Part shown: piece after piece, positions 9,955 through 19,233 of the stretch
How positions within the stretch are numbered: the stretch's first letter is position 1
How the letters are laid out: each line of letters begins with the position of its first letter
From: Planotetraspora thailandica
Lineage (GTDB): Bacteria > Actinomycetota > Actinomycetes > Streptosporangiales > Streptosporangiaceae
Assembly (NCBI RefSeq): GCF_016863335.1
Contig: NZ_BOOR01000018.1
Span: forward strand, 62,001 to 126,000
Direction: 5' to 3'
Length of the DNA stretch: 64,000 nucleotides
The notes under the pieces: generated by a model
The model's database searches: none
Told to the model about the DNA's origin: nothing
The model's input: only the letters and a program-made list of their open reading frames with translations
Position numbers and translations under genes: made by a program

Positions 9955-10731
9955 GTGTCCCAGGGACCGGTCCTGGAACTGCGCGGCATCAACAAAAGCT
10001 TCGGTGCCGTTCAGGTCCTTCACGACGTCGCCTTCTCAGCCTATTCAGGAGAGGTGACCGCACTTGTCGGCGACAACGGCGCCGGTAAGTCCACGCTGGT
10101 GAAATGCATCGGTGGGATCCACCCGATCGACACCGGCGAATACTTCTTTGACGGCGAGAAGGTCCACGTGAGCGGGCCCAGGGACGCGGCCGCACTGGGC
10201 GTCGAAATCGTTTATCAGGACCTCGCCCTGTGCGACAACCTGGACATCGTCCAGAACATGTTCCTCGGCAGGGAGAAGACGAGCGGACTGGTCCTCGACG
10301 AGGCGACGATGGAGGAGATGGCCGCCAAGACCCTCGACGGTCTCTCGGTCCGCACCGTCAAGTCCATCCGCCAGCTCGTCTCCAGCCTGTCCGGTGGACA
10401 GCGGCAGACCGTGGCGATCGCCAAGGCCGTGTTGTGGAACAGCAAGGTCGTCGTCCTCGACGAGCCGACCGCCGCGCTCGGCGTCGCGCAGACCGCCCAG
10501 GTGCTGGAGCTGGTCCGCCGCCTCGCGGACAACGGGCTCGCCGTCGTGCTGATCTCCCACAACATGAACGACGTCTTCGCCGTGTCCGACCGGGTCGCGG
10601 CGCTCTATCTGGGGCGGATGGCCGCCCAGGTCAAGACCTCCGAGGTGACGCACTCGCAGGTCGTGGAACTCATCACGGCCGGACGCAGCGGCGAGCTCGG
10701 CATCAAGAACGGCAACGGAGCGGCATCATGA
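9955..10731 (+). CDS. xylG: Sugar ABC transporter ATP-binding protein, single domain
   Basis: 258 residues with Walker A GDNGAGKST near 39, signature LSGGQ near 143 and Walker B VVVLDEPTAALG near 163, then the H-loop LISHNMND. It powers the permease from the cytoplasmic side. Most E. coli XylG/RbsA-type proteins have two fused ABC domains of about 500 residues; this one has a single domain and would work as a homodimer, a common actinobacterial arrangement. GTG start at 9955; its stop overlaps the permease ATG. Confidence 0.92.
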   Translation: MSQGPVLELRGINKSFGAVQVLHDVAFSAYSGEVTALVGDNGAGKSTLVKCIGGIHPIDTGEYFFDGEKVHVSGPRDAAALGVEIVYQDLALCDNLDIVQNMFLGREKTSGLVLDEATMEEMAAKTLDGLSVRTVKSIRQLVSSLSGGQRQTVAIAKAVLWNSKVVVLDEPTAALGVAQTAQVLELVRRLADNGLAVVLISHNMNDVFAVSDRVAALYLGRMAAQVKTSEVTHSQVVELITAGRSGELGIKNGNGAAS

Positions 10732-11978
10732 CGACGGAAACGCTCCCCGAGCAGCAGCACAAAAACGACTCGTCGCTCGCGAGCTACGCGAAGGGCTACG
10801 TCGACCGTGTCCGCGGCGGCGAGCTCGGCGCCCTGCCCGCGGTCTTCGGTCTCATCGTGCTCTGCGTGGTGTTCTCAAGTCTGAGGCCCGCCTTCCTGTC
10901 GCCGGTGAACTTCGCGAACCTCTTCACGCAGGGTGCCGCGGTCACCGTCATCGCGATGGGCCTGATCTTCGTCCTGCTCCTCGGTGAGATCGACCTGTCG
11001 GCGGGCTTCGCCAGCGGCGTGTGCGCGGCCGTGCTCGCCGTGCTCCTCACCAACCACGGCTTCCCCTGGTACGTGGCGGTCGCCGGCGCGATGGTGACCG
11101 GCGTCGTCATCGGCCTCGTGCTGGGCGTTCTGGTCGCCAAGCTCGGCGTGCCCTCCTTCGTCGTCACGCTGGCCGCGTTCCTGGGCTTCCAGGGTGTGCT
11201 GCTCCTGCTGGTCCAGGGCGGCACCAACATCTCGATCCGCGACAACGTGATCCTGGCGATCGCCAACAAGAACGTTCCGCCCGCGGTGAGCTGGATCGTG
11301 CTGGTCGTCGGGGTGCTCGCCTACGCGGCCATCCAGCTCTTCCGGGCCCGCCGCCGCATCGGCCGCGGACTGGCGGCCGACCCGCTCACGCTCATCGCGT
11401 TCCGCGTGCTGGCGCTCGCCGTCATCTCCGGCGTCGCCGTCTACGTCCTGAACCTGGAGCGCAGCCGCAACGCCCTGATCGTGTCGCTCAAGGGCGTGCC
11501 GATCGTGGTGCCGGTCATCGTCGTGCTGCTGATCGTGTGGACGTTCGTCCTGCGCCGCACCGCCTACGGACGGCACATCTACGCGGTGGGCGGCAACGCC
11601 GAGGCCTCGCGCCGGGCGGGCATCAACGTCGACCGGATCCGCATCTCGGCGTTCGTCATCTGCTCGTTCATGGCGTCCATCGGCGGCATCATCGCCGCGT
11701 CCCGCGCCAACTCGGTCGACCCCAACACGGGCGGCAGCGACGTGCTCCTGTTCGCGGTGGGCGCGGCCGTCATCGGCGGGACCAGCCTGTTCGGCGGCAA
11801 GGGCCGCGCGCTCGACGCCGTGCTCGGCGGCGCGGTCGTGGCCGTCATCCAGAACGGCATGGGCCTGATGGGCTACAGCGCGGGTGTGAAGTACGTCGTC
11901 ACCGGCTCGGTGCTGCTGCTCGCCGCCGGCGTGGACGCCCTGTCCAGGAAGCGGGCCGCCTCGTCCGGACGACGATGA
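10728..11978 (+). CDS. xylH: Sugar ABC transporter permease (XylH-like)
   Basis: 416 residues from ATG 10728, overlapping the ATPase stop by 4 bp. About ten hydrophobic segments, with AAVTVIAMGLIFVLLLGEIDLSAG near 65 and GINVDRIRISAFVICSFMASIGGII near 300, the hallmarks of the RbsC/XylH permease family. Longer than RbsC because of an extra central loop with ARRRIGRGLAADP near 205, as in XylH. It forms the membrane channel for the sugar delivered by the lipoprotein. Confidence 0.92.
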   Translation: MTTETLPEQQHKNDSSLASYAKGYVDRVRGGELGALPAVFGLIVLCVVFSSLRPAFLSPVNFANLFTQGAAVTVIAMGLIFVLLLGEIDLSAGFASGVCAAVLAVLLTNHGFPWYVAVAGAMVTGVVIGLVLGVLVAKLGVPSFVVTLAAFLGFQGVLLLLVQGGTNISIRDNVILAIANKNVPPAVSWIVLVVGVLAYAAIQLFRARRRIGRGLAADPLTLIAFRVLALAVISGVAVYVLNLERSRNALIVSLKGVPIVVPVIVVLLIVWTFVLRRTAYGRHIYAVGGNAEASRRAGINVDRIRISAFVICSFMASIGGIIAASRANSVDPNTGGSDVLLFAVGAAVIGGTSLFGGKGRALDAVLGGAVVAVIQNGMGLMGYSAGVKYVVTGSVLLLAAGVDALSRKRAASSGRR

Positions 11979-12058
11979 CCACTGCGATCATGTCGAGGTG
12001 ATGGCCGTCCAGCGATGATCATCGTTTCCCGCCCCCGAGGAGAACCGAGGCTGTCCCG

Positions 12059-13267
12059 ATGATGCGCGCAGGTCCCTCACAGGAGGAGATCCGCAAGCAC
12101 AATCTCGGCACACTGCTCCGCCACGTCCACCTGGGAGGGCCCACCTCCCGGGCGGAGCTGACCAGCTTGATGGGGCTCAACCGCAGCACCATCATGGCGC
12201 TGACCGCCGACCTGACGGCGGCCGGGCTGGTCAGGGAGGAGCTTCCGAAGGACACCGGCAGGGCGGGCCGGCCGTCGCTGGTGGTCCGCCCGGAGTCGTC
12301 GCGGGTCTACGTCCTCGCCTTCGACGTGGGCGTGGACCGGCTTGCCGCCGCCCGCGTCGGTCTCGGCGGCGTGATCCTGGACCGGCGGGTGGCCCTGCGG
12401 CAACGCGGATCGTTCGACCTCGCCCAGGTCATCGCCATCCTCGCCGGGTTCGCCCGGCAGATGCTCCGCAAGACTCGCCCCGACACGGTCTGCGTCGGGG
12501 CGGCGGCGGCGTTCTGCGGTGCCGTACGGAAGTCGGACGGAGTCGTCAGGACAGGGCCGAACATCGGCCTGGAGGAGACGCCCTTCGGCGAGCAGTTGTC
12601 GGGCAAGCTGGCGCTCGGGCTGCCCGTGGTCGTCGGCAACGACGCCAACCTCGGCGCGCTTGCCGAGCATACGAGGGGGGTCGGCCTCGGCTGCCGCGAT
12701 CTGATCTACCTGCACGGTGACGTGGGGATCGGCGGCGGCATCATCGCGGGCGGCCAGTTGCTGGGCGGCTTCGCCGGCTACGGAGGCGAGGTCGGCCACA
12801 TCGTCGTCAACCCCGGCGGGCGGCCGTGCGGCTGCGGCTCCCGCGGCTGCCTGGAGGCCGAGGTGGGGGAGCGGGCGCTGATGGAGCACGCCGGACGGGG
12901 CGCCGGCGAGATCGTCGGCCGTGACGGCGTGCGCGCCGTGGTCGACGCGGCCGACCGGGGCGACGTGGTCGCCCAGGAGGCGTTGCACGGGGTCGGGAGC
13001 TGGCTCGGCCTGGGAGTGGCCAACCTCGTCAACGTGTTCAACCCCGAGATGGTGATCTTCGGGGGCACGCTCAGGGAGATGTACCTTGGCTCGGCGGCCC
13101 AGGTGCGCAGCCAGATCAACGTCGCGACGCTGGCCGCGACCAGGGAAGGCCTGCGGCTTCGCACCTCCGGGCTGGGCGACGACGCGCCCCTCATGGGAGC
13201 CGCCGAACTGGCCTTCGGGCAGGTGCTCGCCGACCCCCTCGACGCGCTCGCCCGTCGTACGTCGTGA
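12059..13267 (+). CDS. ROK family transcriptional regulator
   Basis: 402 residues. The N-terminus (EEIRKHNLGTLLRHVHLGGPTSRAELTSLMGLNRSTIMALTADL) is a winged helix-turn-helix. The rest is a ROK sugar-kinase-like fold with the zinc motif CGCGSRGC near 259-266 and the GGEVGHI-like segment GYGGEVGHIVVNPGG before it. Kinase-less ROK repressors (XylR, Rok7B7) sense a sugar and release DNA. Position 80 bp after the permease, same strand, makes it the probable regulator of the transporter through the repeats at 8556-8633. Confidence 0.9.
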   Translation: MMRAGPSQEEIRKHNLGTLLRHVHLGGPTSRAELTSLMGLNRSTIMALTADLTAAGLVREELPKDTGRAGRPSLVVRPESSRVYVLAFDVGVDRLAAARVGLGGVILDRRVALRQRGSFDLAQVIAILAGFARQMLRKTRPDTVCVGAAAAFCGAVRKSDGVVRTGPNIGLEETPFGEQLSGKLALGLPVVVGNDANLGALAEHTRGVGLGCRDLIYLHGDVGIGGGIIAGGQLLGGFAGYGGEVGHIVVNPGGRPCGCGSRGCLEAEVGERALMEHAGRGAGEIVGRDGVRAVVDAADRGDVVAQEALHGVGSWLGLGVANLVNVFNPEMVIFGGTLREMYLGSAAQVRSQINVATLAATREGLRLRTSGLGDDAPLMGAAELAFGQVLADPLDALARRTS

Positions 13268-13490
13268 CACCCGCGGCAGGGGGCGGCGGGGTCTGAGGGC
13301 GTTCCCAGGGGGAATCCCAAGGCGTAGGACCCTTATCGGGCCCCCTCGGCGCCAAGTCGAAAGGCCGGTAAAGCAGAATCAAAGGGAATTCGCACACGAG
13401 ACGCGAAGGTTCAGTACGGTTCCACAAGGTGGACTGGCTTGCGGGAACTACACTCGGCCTGTTCGAAGATGAGCGGAAAGGGATGACTCG

Positions 13491-15395
13491 GTGGGGATTC
13501 TGGAGACGATCAAGGACCCGCTCGATCTGAAGAATGTGGCCGCCGGCGATCTGCCGGGGCTTGCCGCAGAGATCCGGGACCTGCTGGTCTCCACCGTGGC
13601 GCGCACGGGCGGCCACCTCGGCCCCAACCTCGGCGTCGTCGAGTTGACCATCGCCATGCACCGGGTCTTCGACTCTCCGCGCGACCGGTTGCTGTTCGAC
13701 ACCGGCCACCAGGCGTACGTGCACAAGCTGCTGACCGGCCGCGCGGGCGACTTCGCCACGCTGCGCCAGGAGGGCGGCCTGTCCGGCTATCCCAGCAGAG
13801 CCGAGTCCGAGCACGACGTCATCGAGAACTCCCACGCCTCCACCGCCCTCTCCTACGCCGACGGCCTGGCCAAGGCGTTCGCCCTCCGCGGCGAGACCGA
13901 CAGGACGGCGGTGGCCGTCATCGGCGACGGCGCGCTGACGGGCGGCATGGCCTGGGAGGCGCTGAACAACATCGCGGGCCGCAAGGACCTGCCGCTGATC
14001 ATCATCGTCAACGACAACGGCCGCTCCTATTCGCCGACCATCGGCGGCCTGGCCTCCCACCTGTCCACGCTGCGGATGACCCAGCGCTATGAGCAGGCGC
14101 TGGAGCTCGTCAAGGACAACCTCGGCCGGGTGCCGGTCATCGGACCGCCCCTCTACGAGACCCTGCACGGCGTCAAGAAGGGCCTGAAGGACATCTTCGC
14201 CCCGCAGGTCATGTTCGAGGACCTGGGCCTCAAATACGTCGGCCCGATCGACGGCCACGACGAGCCCGCGGTCGAGGCGGCGCTGCGCCGGGCCAAGGCC
14301 TACAGGGGCCCGGTGATCGTGCACGTCATCACGCACAAGGGCCACGGGTACGCCCACGCGGAGAACCACGACGAGGACTGTTTCCACAGCCCCCAGCCGT
14401 TCGACATCGTGACGGGTGAGGAGCGGGCGCGGCCGCACAGCTGGACCAACGTGTTCAGCGAGGAGATGGTCAAGATCGGTGCGCAGCGGGAGGACGTCGT
14501 CGCGATCACCGCCGCGATGCTCCACCCCACCGGGCTCGCCGCCTTCGCCGAGGCCTACCCGAGCCGGATCTACGACGTGGGCATCGCCGAGCAGCACGCC
14601 CTGACCAGCGCCGCCGGGCTGGCCCTCGGCGGGCTCCACCCGGTGGTCGCCGTGTACGCGACCTTCCTCAACCGCGCCTTCGACCAGCTCCTGATGGACG
14701 TGGCCCTGCATCGGCTGCCCGTGACGGTCGTGCTCGACCGGGCGGGCGTGACCGGTGACGACGGGCCCAGCCACAACGGCATGTGGGACCTGTCGATCCT
14801 CCAGCTGATCCCCGGCCTGTCGCTGGCAGTGCCCCGCGACGCCGTACGGCTGCGCGAGCTGCTGGCCGAGTCGGTCGCCATCGAGGACGGCCCGTCGGTC
14901 GTGCGCTTCCCCAAGGGCGCGCTGCCCCGCGAGATCGAGGCCGTCGGGCGGCTCGGGGAGATGGACCTGCTCCGGGCGGGCGACCCCGACGTCCTGCTGG
15001 TGGCGGTCGGCCCCATGGCGGAGATCTGCATGGACGCGGCCGCTCTCCTCGACGCGCAGGGCATCTCGGCGACGGTGGTCGACCCCCGCTGGGTCAAGCC
15101 GCTCGACGAGGCCCTCGTGCTGGCCGCCTCCGCGCACAAGCTGGTCGCGGTCGTGGAGGACGGCGGCCGGGTGGGCGGAGTCGGCGACGCCGTGGCCCGC
15201 ATGCTGCGCGACGCCGACGTGGACGTCCCGGTGCGGACCTTCGGCATTCCGCAGCGGTTCCTCGACCACGCCAAGCGTCAGAAGATCCTCACCGACATCG
15301 GCCTCACCGGCCAGGACCTCGCGCGGCAGATCACCGAGGCGGTCGCCCGGCGTTCCCCCGTGCTGGAGCGGCATCCCGCCCGCCAGACGCAGTGA
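13491..15395 (+). CDS. dxs: 1-deoxy-D-xylulose-5-phosphate synthase
   Basis: 634 residues. It condenses pyruvate with glyceraldehyde 3-phosphate, the first step of the methylerythritol phosphate route to isoprenoids, using thiamine diphosphate. Visible motifs: [13 protein letters not shown] near 43, the ThDP-magnesium motif [16 protein letters not shown] near 145, catalytic Glu in GIAEQHALT near 366, and [15 protein letters not shown] near 417. GTG start preceded by AAGGGATG. The 223-bp upstream region holds no gene and no riboswitch that I recognise. Followed by a hairpin terminator. Confidence 0.96.
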   Translation: MGILETIKDPLDLKNVAAGDLPGLAAEIRDLLVSTVARTGGHLGPNLGVVELTIAMHRVFDSPRDRLLFDTGHQAYVHKLLTGRAGDFATLRQEGGLSGYPSRAESEHDVIENSHASTALSYADGLAKAFALRGETDRTAVAVIGDGALTGGMAWEALNNIAGRKDLPLIIIVNDNGRSYSPTIGGLASHLSTLRMTQRYEQALELVKDNLGRVPVIGPPLYETLHGVKKGLKDIFAPQVMFEDLGLKYVGPIDGHDEPAVEAALRRAKAYRGPVIVHVITHKGHGYAHAENHDEDCFHSPQPFDIVTGEERARPHSWTNVFSEEMVKIGAQREDVVAITAAMLHPTGLAAFAEAYPSRIYDVGIAEQHALTSAAGLALGGLHPVVAVYATFLNRAFDQLLMDVALHRLPVTVVLDRAGVTGDDGPSHNGMWDLSILQLIPGLSLAVPRDAVRLRELLAESVAIEDGPSVVRFPKGALPREIEAVGRLGEMDLLRAGDPDVLLVAVGPMAEICMDAAALLDAQGISATVVDPRWVKPLDEALVLAASAHKLVAVVEDGGRVGGVGDAVARMLRDADVDVPVRTFGIPQRFLDHAKRQKILTDIGLTGQDLARQITEAVARRSPVLERHPARQTQ

Positions 15396-15405
15396 GCACG
15401 TGCGG

Positions 15406-15430
15406 GCCGGTCCGCGCCGGCCGGACCGGC
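15406..15430 (+). terminator. Terminator after dxs
   Basis: GCCGGTCC at 15406-15413 pairs with GGACCGGC at 15423-15430; the 9-nt loop is itself GC-rich. It lies 11 bp after the dxs stop. Confidence 0.65.
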
Positions 15431-15496
15431 TACCGGGCGTAACGACCACGATTCCGGGAAGTCTGCAGATCACCGGCCCGATGAGGGAGTCTGCGG

Positions 15497-16972
15497 ATGA
15501 GTGTTTTCCGGACGAAGACGGTTGAGCAGTCGATAAGAGACGCCGAGGGCGGCGAACACCGCCTGAAGCGAAGCCTGGGCGCTCTCGACCTCACCGTGTT
15601 CGGCATCGGCGTCATCGTGGGCACCGGGATCTTCGTGCTGACCGGGGTGGCGGCCCGCAACACCGCGGGCCCCGCGGTCGCGTTGTCGTTCGTCGTCGCG
15701 GGCATCGCCTGCGGGCTGGCGGCGCTCTGCTACGCCGAGTTCGCCGCCACGGTGCCGGTGGCCGGGTCCGCCTACACCTTCGCCTACGCCACGATCGGGG
15801 AGTTCCCCGCCTGGATCATCGGCTGGGACCTCATGCTGGAGCTGGCCCTCGGCGCGGCAGTGGTCGCCTCCGGCTGGTCGGGTTATCTGACCTCGTTGCT
15901 GAAGAACTTCGGGATCTACGTGCCCGGCTCGCTGGCCGGCGAGGACCCCGTCTTCAACCTGCCCGCCGCGGCGATCGTCCTGGCGCTGACGGCCGTGCTG
16001 GTGGCGGGCATCAAACTGTCGGCCCGCTTCAACGCGACCATGGTCGCGATCAAGCTGGCGGTGGTGCTGCTCGTCATCGTCGCCGGGCTGTTCTTCATCA
16101 AGGGCTCCAACTACCAGCCGTTCATCCCTCCGTCGCACATCGTGGAGAGCAAGGGCGGCCTCACCGCGCCGCTCATCCAGGTGCTCTTCGGCGTGCAGCC
16201 CGTGGTCTTCGGCGTGTTCGGGATCTTCACCGGCGCGGCGCTGGTGTTCTTCGCCTACATCGGGTTCGACGTGGTCGCCACCGCCGCCGAGGAGACCCGC
16301 AGGCCCCAGCGCGACCTGCCGATCGGGATCATCGCCTCGCTGGCCGTCTGCACGATCCTCTACGTCGCGGTCTCGCTCGTCGTCGTCGGCATGCAGCACT
16401 ACTCCGAGCTCAGCGTGTCGGCTCCGCTCGCCGACGCCTTCCGCGAGGCGGGCCAGACGTGGCTGGCCACGCTCATCAGCCTGGGCGGCATCGCCGGGCT
16501 CACCACGGTCGTGATGATCCTCATGCTCGGGCAGAGCCGGGTGTTGTTCGCGATGTGCCGCGACAACCTGCTGCCCCGCCGGCTCGCCCGCGTCCACCCC
16601 AGATATCGCACGCCGTACCTGATCACGATCGTCATCGGGGGCGTCACCGCGCTGCTCGCCGGGTTCATCCCGTTGGCCGCGATCGCGGAGCTGGTCAACA
16701 TCGGCACGCTCTTCGCGTTCGTGGTGGTCTCGATCGCCGTCGTCGTCCTGCGCCGGACACGGCCCGACCTGCCGCGCGCCTTCCGCACGCCGTGGGTGCC
16801 GGTGGTGCCGGTGCTGTCGGTGCTGGCCTGCGCCTACCTGATGCTCAACCTGCCGGTCGAGACGTGGCTGCGCTTCGCGATCTGGATGCTGATCGGAGCC
16901 GGGGTCTATTTCGGGTACGGCAGGCGCAGGAGCCGGGTCACAGTCCCTGAGGAGAGAGTCCTCGAAAACTGA
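15497..16972 (+). CDS. APC-family amino acid permease
   Basis: 491 residues, about 12 hydrophobic segments. LTVFGIGVIVGTGIFVLTGVAA near residue 34 is the first-helix signature of the APC superfamily, and FFAYIGFDVVATAAEETRRPQRDLP near 250 is the helix 6 to loop motif of the cationic amino acid transporter (CAT/YhdG) branch. It probably exchanges or imports an amino acid using the proton gradient. The 3' end overlaps the convergent LysE-type gene by 35 bp. Confidence 0.9.
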   Translation: MSVFRTKTVEQSIRDAEGGEHRLKRSLGALDLTVFGIGVIVGTGIFVLTGVAARNTAGPAVALSFVVAGIACGLAALCYAEFAATVPVAGSAYTFAYATIGEFPAWIIGWDLMLELALGAAVVASGWSGYLTSLLKNFGIYVPGSLAGEDPVFNLPAAAIVLALTAVLVAGIKLSARFNATMVAIKLAVVLLVIVAGLFFIKGSNYQPFIPPSHIVESKGGLTAPLIQVLFGVQPVVFGVFGIFTGAALVFFAYIGFDVVATAAEETRRPQRDLPIGIIASLAVCTILYVAVSLVVVGMQHYSELSVSAPLADAFREAGQTWLATLISLGGIAGLTTVVMILMLGQSRVLFAMCRDNLLPRRLARVHPRYRTPYLITIVIGGVTALLAGFIPLAAIAELVNIGTLFAFVVVSIAVVVLRRTRPDLPRAFRTPWVPVVPVLSVLACAYLMLNLPVETWLRFAIWMLIGAGVYFGYGRRRSRVTVPEERVLEN

Positions 16973-17558
16973 GGACGGCTCCCGCGACGGCCAGCAGGAG
17001 CCCTGCGGTTCCCAGAATGAGCCGGTAGCCCCGCGGGGTCAGTTTGTGCCTTCCTGCCCCCACGGCCCCCGCCAGGGCCACCTTGGAGCCGCACAGGACC
17101 AGATAGAAGCCGACGGCGAAGGCCACCGCCGCTCCCGGCGCGTGGTGCCAGGCGGTGACGAACGCCGGGGCGCCGACGGCGATCCAGAAAAGCCAGGGAT
17201 GGGGGTTGAGCAGGTTGACCGCCACCGCGCGCAGGATCTCCCCGGCCGACGACGGGGCGGCGGCCCCGGGCTGGGGCGGCTGTGCCGTACGGGCCTCGCG
17301 GACGGTCATGACGCCCAGGTAGATGACGTAGAGGCCGCCGGCGGCAGACAAGACGCGCAGGACGAGCGCGGGCATCGCCTCGGCGACGGTGAGGCTCAGC
17401 ACGACGGCGGGCAGGTCCGACATGAGTGGCACGCAGGCCAGCCGGGCTCCCGCCCGGAATCCGCCGCGCAGGCTGGCGGTGATCACCAGGCTCAGCAGCG
17501 CGCCGGGAGTGACTCCGGCCCCCAACCCGAGGCTGAGCCCGAGAAGCAAGTCCTGCAC
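16938..17558 (-). CDS. LysE family amino acid exporter
   Basis: 206 residues, about six hydrophobic segments: LLLGLSLGLGAGVTPGALLSLVITASL at the start, the VNLLNPHPWLFWIAVGAP motif in the middle (NLLNP is typical of LysE/RhtB proteins), and two C-terminal helices. Family members export lysine, homoserine, threonine or similar. Convergent with the amino-acid permease and overlapping it by 35 bp. Substrate unknown. The start at 17558 has GGAGGAA just upstream. Confidence 0.88.
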   Translation of the reverse strand: MQDLLLGLSLGLGAGVTPGALLSLVITASLRGGFRAGARLACVPLMSDLPAVVLSLTVAEAMPALVLRVLSAAGGLYVIYLGVMTVREARTAQPPQPGAAAPSSAGEILRAVAVNLLNPHPWLFWIAVGAPAFVTAWHHAPGAAVAFAVGFYLVLCGSKVALAGAVGAGRHKLTPRGYRLILGTAGLLLAVAGAVLSFRGLSPQGL

Positions 17559-17625
17559 GGGCGGTTCCTCCCGATCTGTCCCGCGTGAGGGTACCGGGTA
17601 AGCCGCTGTAGGGGAATCGGCGTGA

Positions 17626-19002
17626 TCAGTTCTCCGCTAGCGGGATCCTCATCACGAACCGGGCACCGCCGATGTCCGAGCTCCCGGCCGTCAACGTGCC
17701 CTGGTGGGCATGGGCGATGTCGCGGGCGATCGCGAGGCCGAGACCGCTGCCTCCCTGGTCGCGGCTGCGCGCGGCGTCCAGCCGGACGAACCGCTCGAAA
17801 ATCCGTTCCCTGTCGGCGTCGGCGATCCCCGTCCCGTCGTCGGAGACCGCGAGCACGGCGACGGAGCCCTCGCGGCGCACCTCCACCTGCACGACATGGG
17901 CCGCGTGCCGCTGGGCGTTGTCCAGCAGATTGGTCAACACGCGGCCCATCTGAATTCGGCAGGCCTTGACGGTTGCCCCGGTCTCGAGCTGAAGCCGCAC
18001 CGGAAGGCGGTCCGAGCGCCGCAAGGTTTCCTCTTTGACCAAATCGGACAGGTCTATCGGTCTCCGGGGCGACGTTCCCCCCTCCACATGCGCGAGCAGC
18101 AGCAGATCACTGATGATCGTCTGCAGCCTGTCGACGTCGCTCAACGCGTCGCGAAGCAGCTGGGGAAGTTGTGTCGTCCGAGGATGCAGCTGTGCCTCCT
18201 CCAAGAGAGTGCGCAGCCCAGTGAGGGGGGTGCGCAGTTCGTGAGAGGTGTCACTGGTGAATCTGCGCTGCTGGGTGAGCGCCTGCTCGGAACACTCCCT
18301 CGCCTCCTCCAGACGATCCAGGGTGCCGTTGATCGTCCTGGCGAGCTGAACGATCTCATCGTTCCCGGGTGGCTCGGGTACGCGGCCGCCGAGGTTGGTG
18401 CTGTCGATGGTGGACAAGGTGGTGCGGATGGCCTCGATCGGGCGCAGAGCGTTGCCGGTGACTTTCCATGCGGTCCAGGCGGCCAGCATGATCAAGGCGG
18501 CCGCCTCGGCGGCGAGCAGCCACCCCATCCCTGCCCCGTCCGGCTCATGTTCGGCCGCGTAGACGACGGCGGAGTCGGGAGTGGGGCCGACCCTGAGAGC
18601 GGAGACGTAAACGCAGCCCAGGGGCTGCGGCGCGCAGGTGCGGAGGTTCTGCAGCGGAGCACGGGCCGACGGCCACACGTCCGTCGTCGGCGCGAGCCCA
18701 TGGGCCGCGATCGTCGACGCGAGGATGCGCCTGTCAGATCCGACGATCTGAACGAAGTCGACTCCGCCGACGTCGGTTCCGAGTGGATCCTTCAGGCGTC
18801 CGGTACGGACGGCGGCCGCGGTGAGTCCGGCCTGCCGTTGGACATGCAGCCAGGCGGTGTCGTACTGCTCCTGACGCGACAACGCCTCTCCTTGGGCATA
18901 GGCGGGCACGGCGAAAAGCGCCACCAATACCGTGATCAAGAGTGTCGTGCGTGGCCGTATCGGGTGCGGGAACAGCCGGGCGTAACGGCCGGACAGCGTC
19001 AT
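17626..19002 (-). CDS. Sensor histidine kinase, orphan
   Basis: 458 residues from ATG 19002. TM1 near 12-34, an extracytoplasmic sensor of about 125 residues, TM2 near 160-185, HAMP, then the H-box TSHELRTPLTG with phospho-accepting His about 254, N-box LLDNAQRHA near 360, G1 DDGTGI near 389 and G2 GGSGLGLAIA near 418. GGAGGAGG lies 6 bp before an in-frame TTG at 19011 that may be the true start, three codons earlier. No response regulator adjoins it; the divergent neighbour is an ATPase-LuxR protein, which lacks a receiver domain. The stimulus is unknown. Confidence 0.9.
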   Translation of the reverse strand: MTLSGRYARLFPHPIRPRTTLLITVLVALFAVPAYAQGEALSRQEQYDTAWLHVQRQAGLTAAAVRTGRLKDPLGTDVGGVDFVQIVGSDRRILASTIAAHGLAPTTDVWPSARAPLQNLRTCAPQPLGCVYVSALRVGPTPDSAVVYAAEHEPDGAGMGWLLAAEAAALIMLAAWTAWKVTGNALRPIEAIRTTLSTIDSTNLGGRVPEPPGNDEIVQLARTINGTLDRLEEARECSEQALTQQRRFTSDTSHELRTPLTGLRTLLEEAQLHPRTTQLPQLLRDALSDVDRLQTIISDLLLLAHVEGGTSPRRPIDLSDLVKEETLRRSDRLPVRLQLETGATVKACRIQMGRVLTNLLDNAQRHAAHVVQVEVRREGSVAVLAVSDDGTGIADADRERIFERFVRLDAARSRDQGGSGLGLAIARDIAHAHQGTLTAGSSDIGGARFVMRIPLAEN

Positions 19003-19233
19003 GGCGCGCAAGGAGACCTCCTCCCGAGATGATCGGTGCTCTGCAGTGGGCCCGCGCGCCCGTTGGACGCCGAGGTGATGGGCCCCGCCGCCTTCGCCCG
19101 ACACGAGCGACGGCATGAGCATCGTGACCGGCAGCAGGGCCCCGCACATCACACGTCCAGACGATGTCGCATACGGGCAGGTCAGGGGAGGTTGGCACGA
19201 GCTCCGGATGCGCCCGAGTCATAAACTCGATGT

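Noticed and set aside
13191-15473. Long minus-strand frame opposite dxs
   Set aside because: Shadow of dxs for the same reason.
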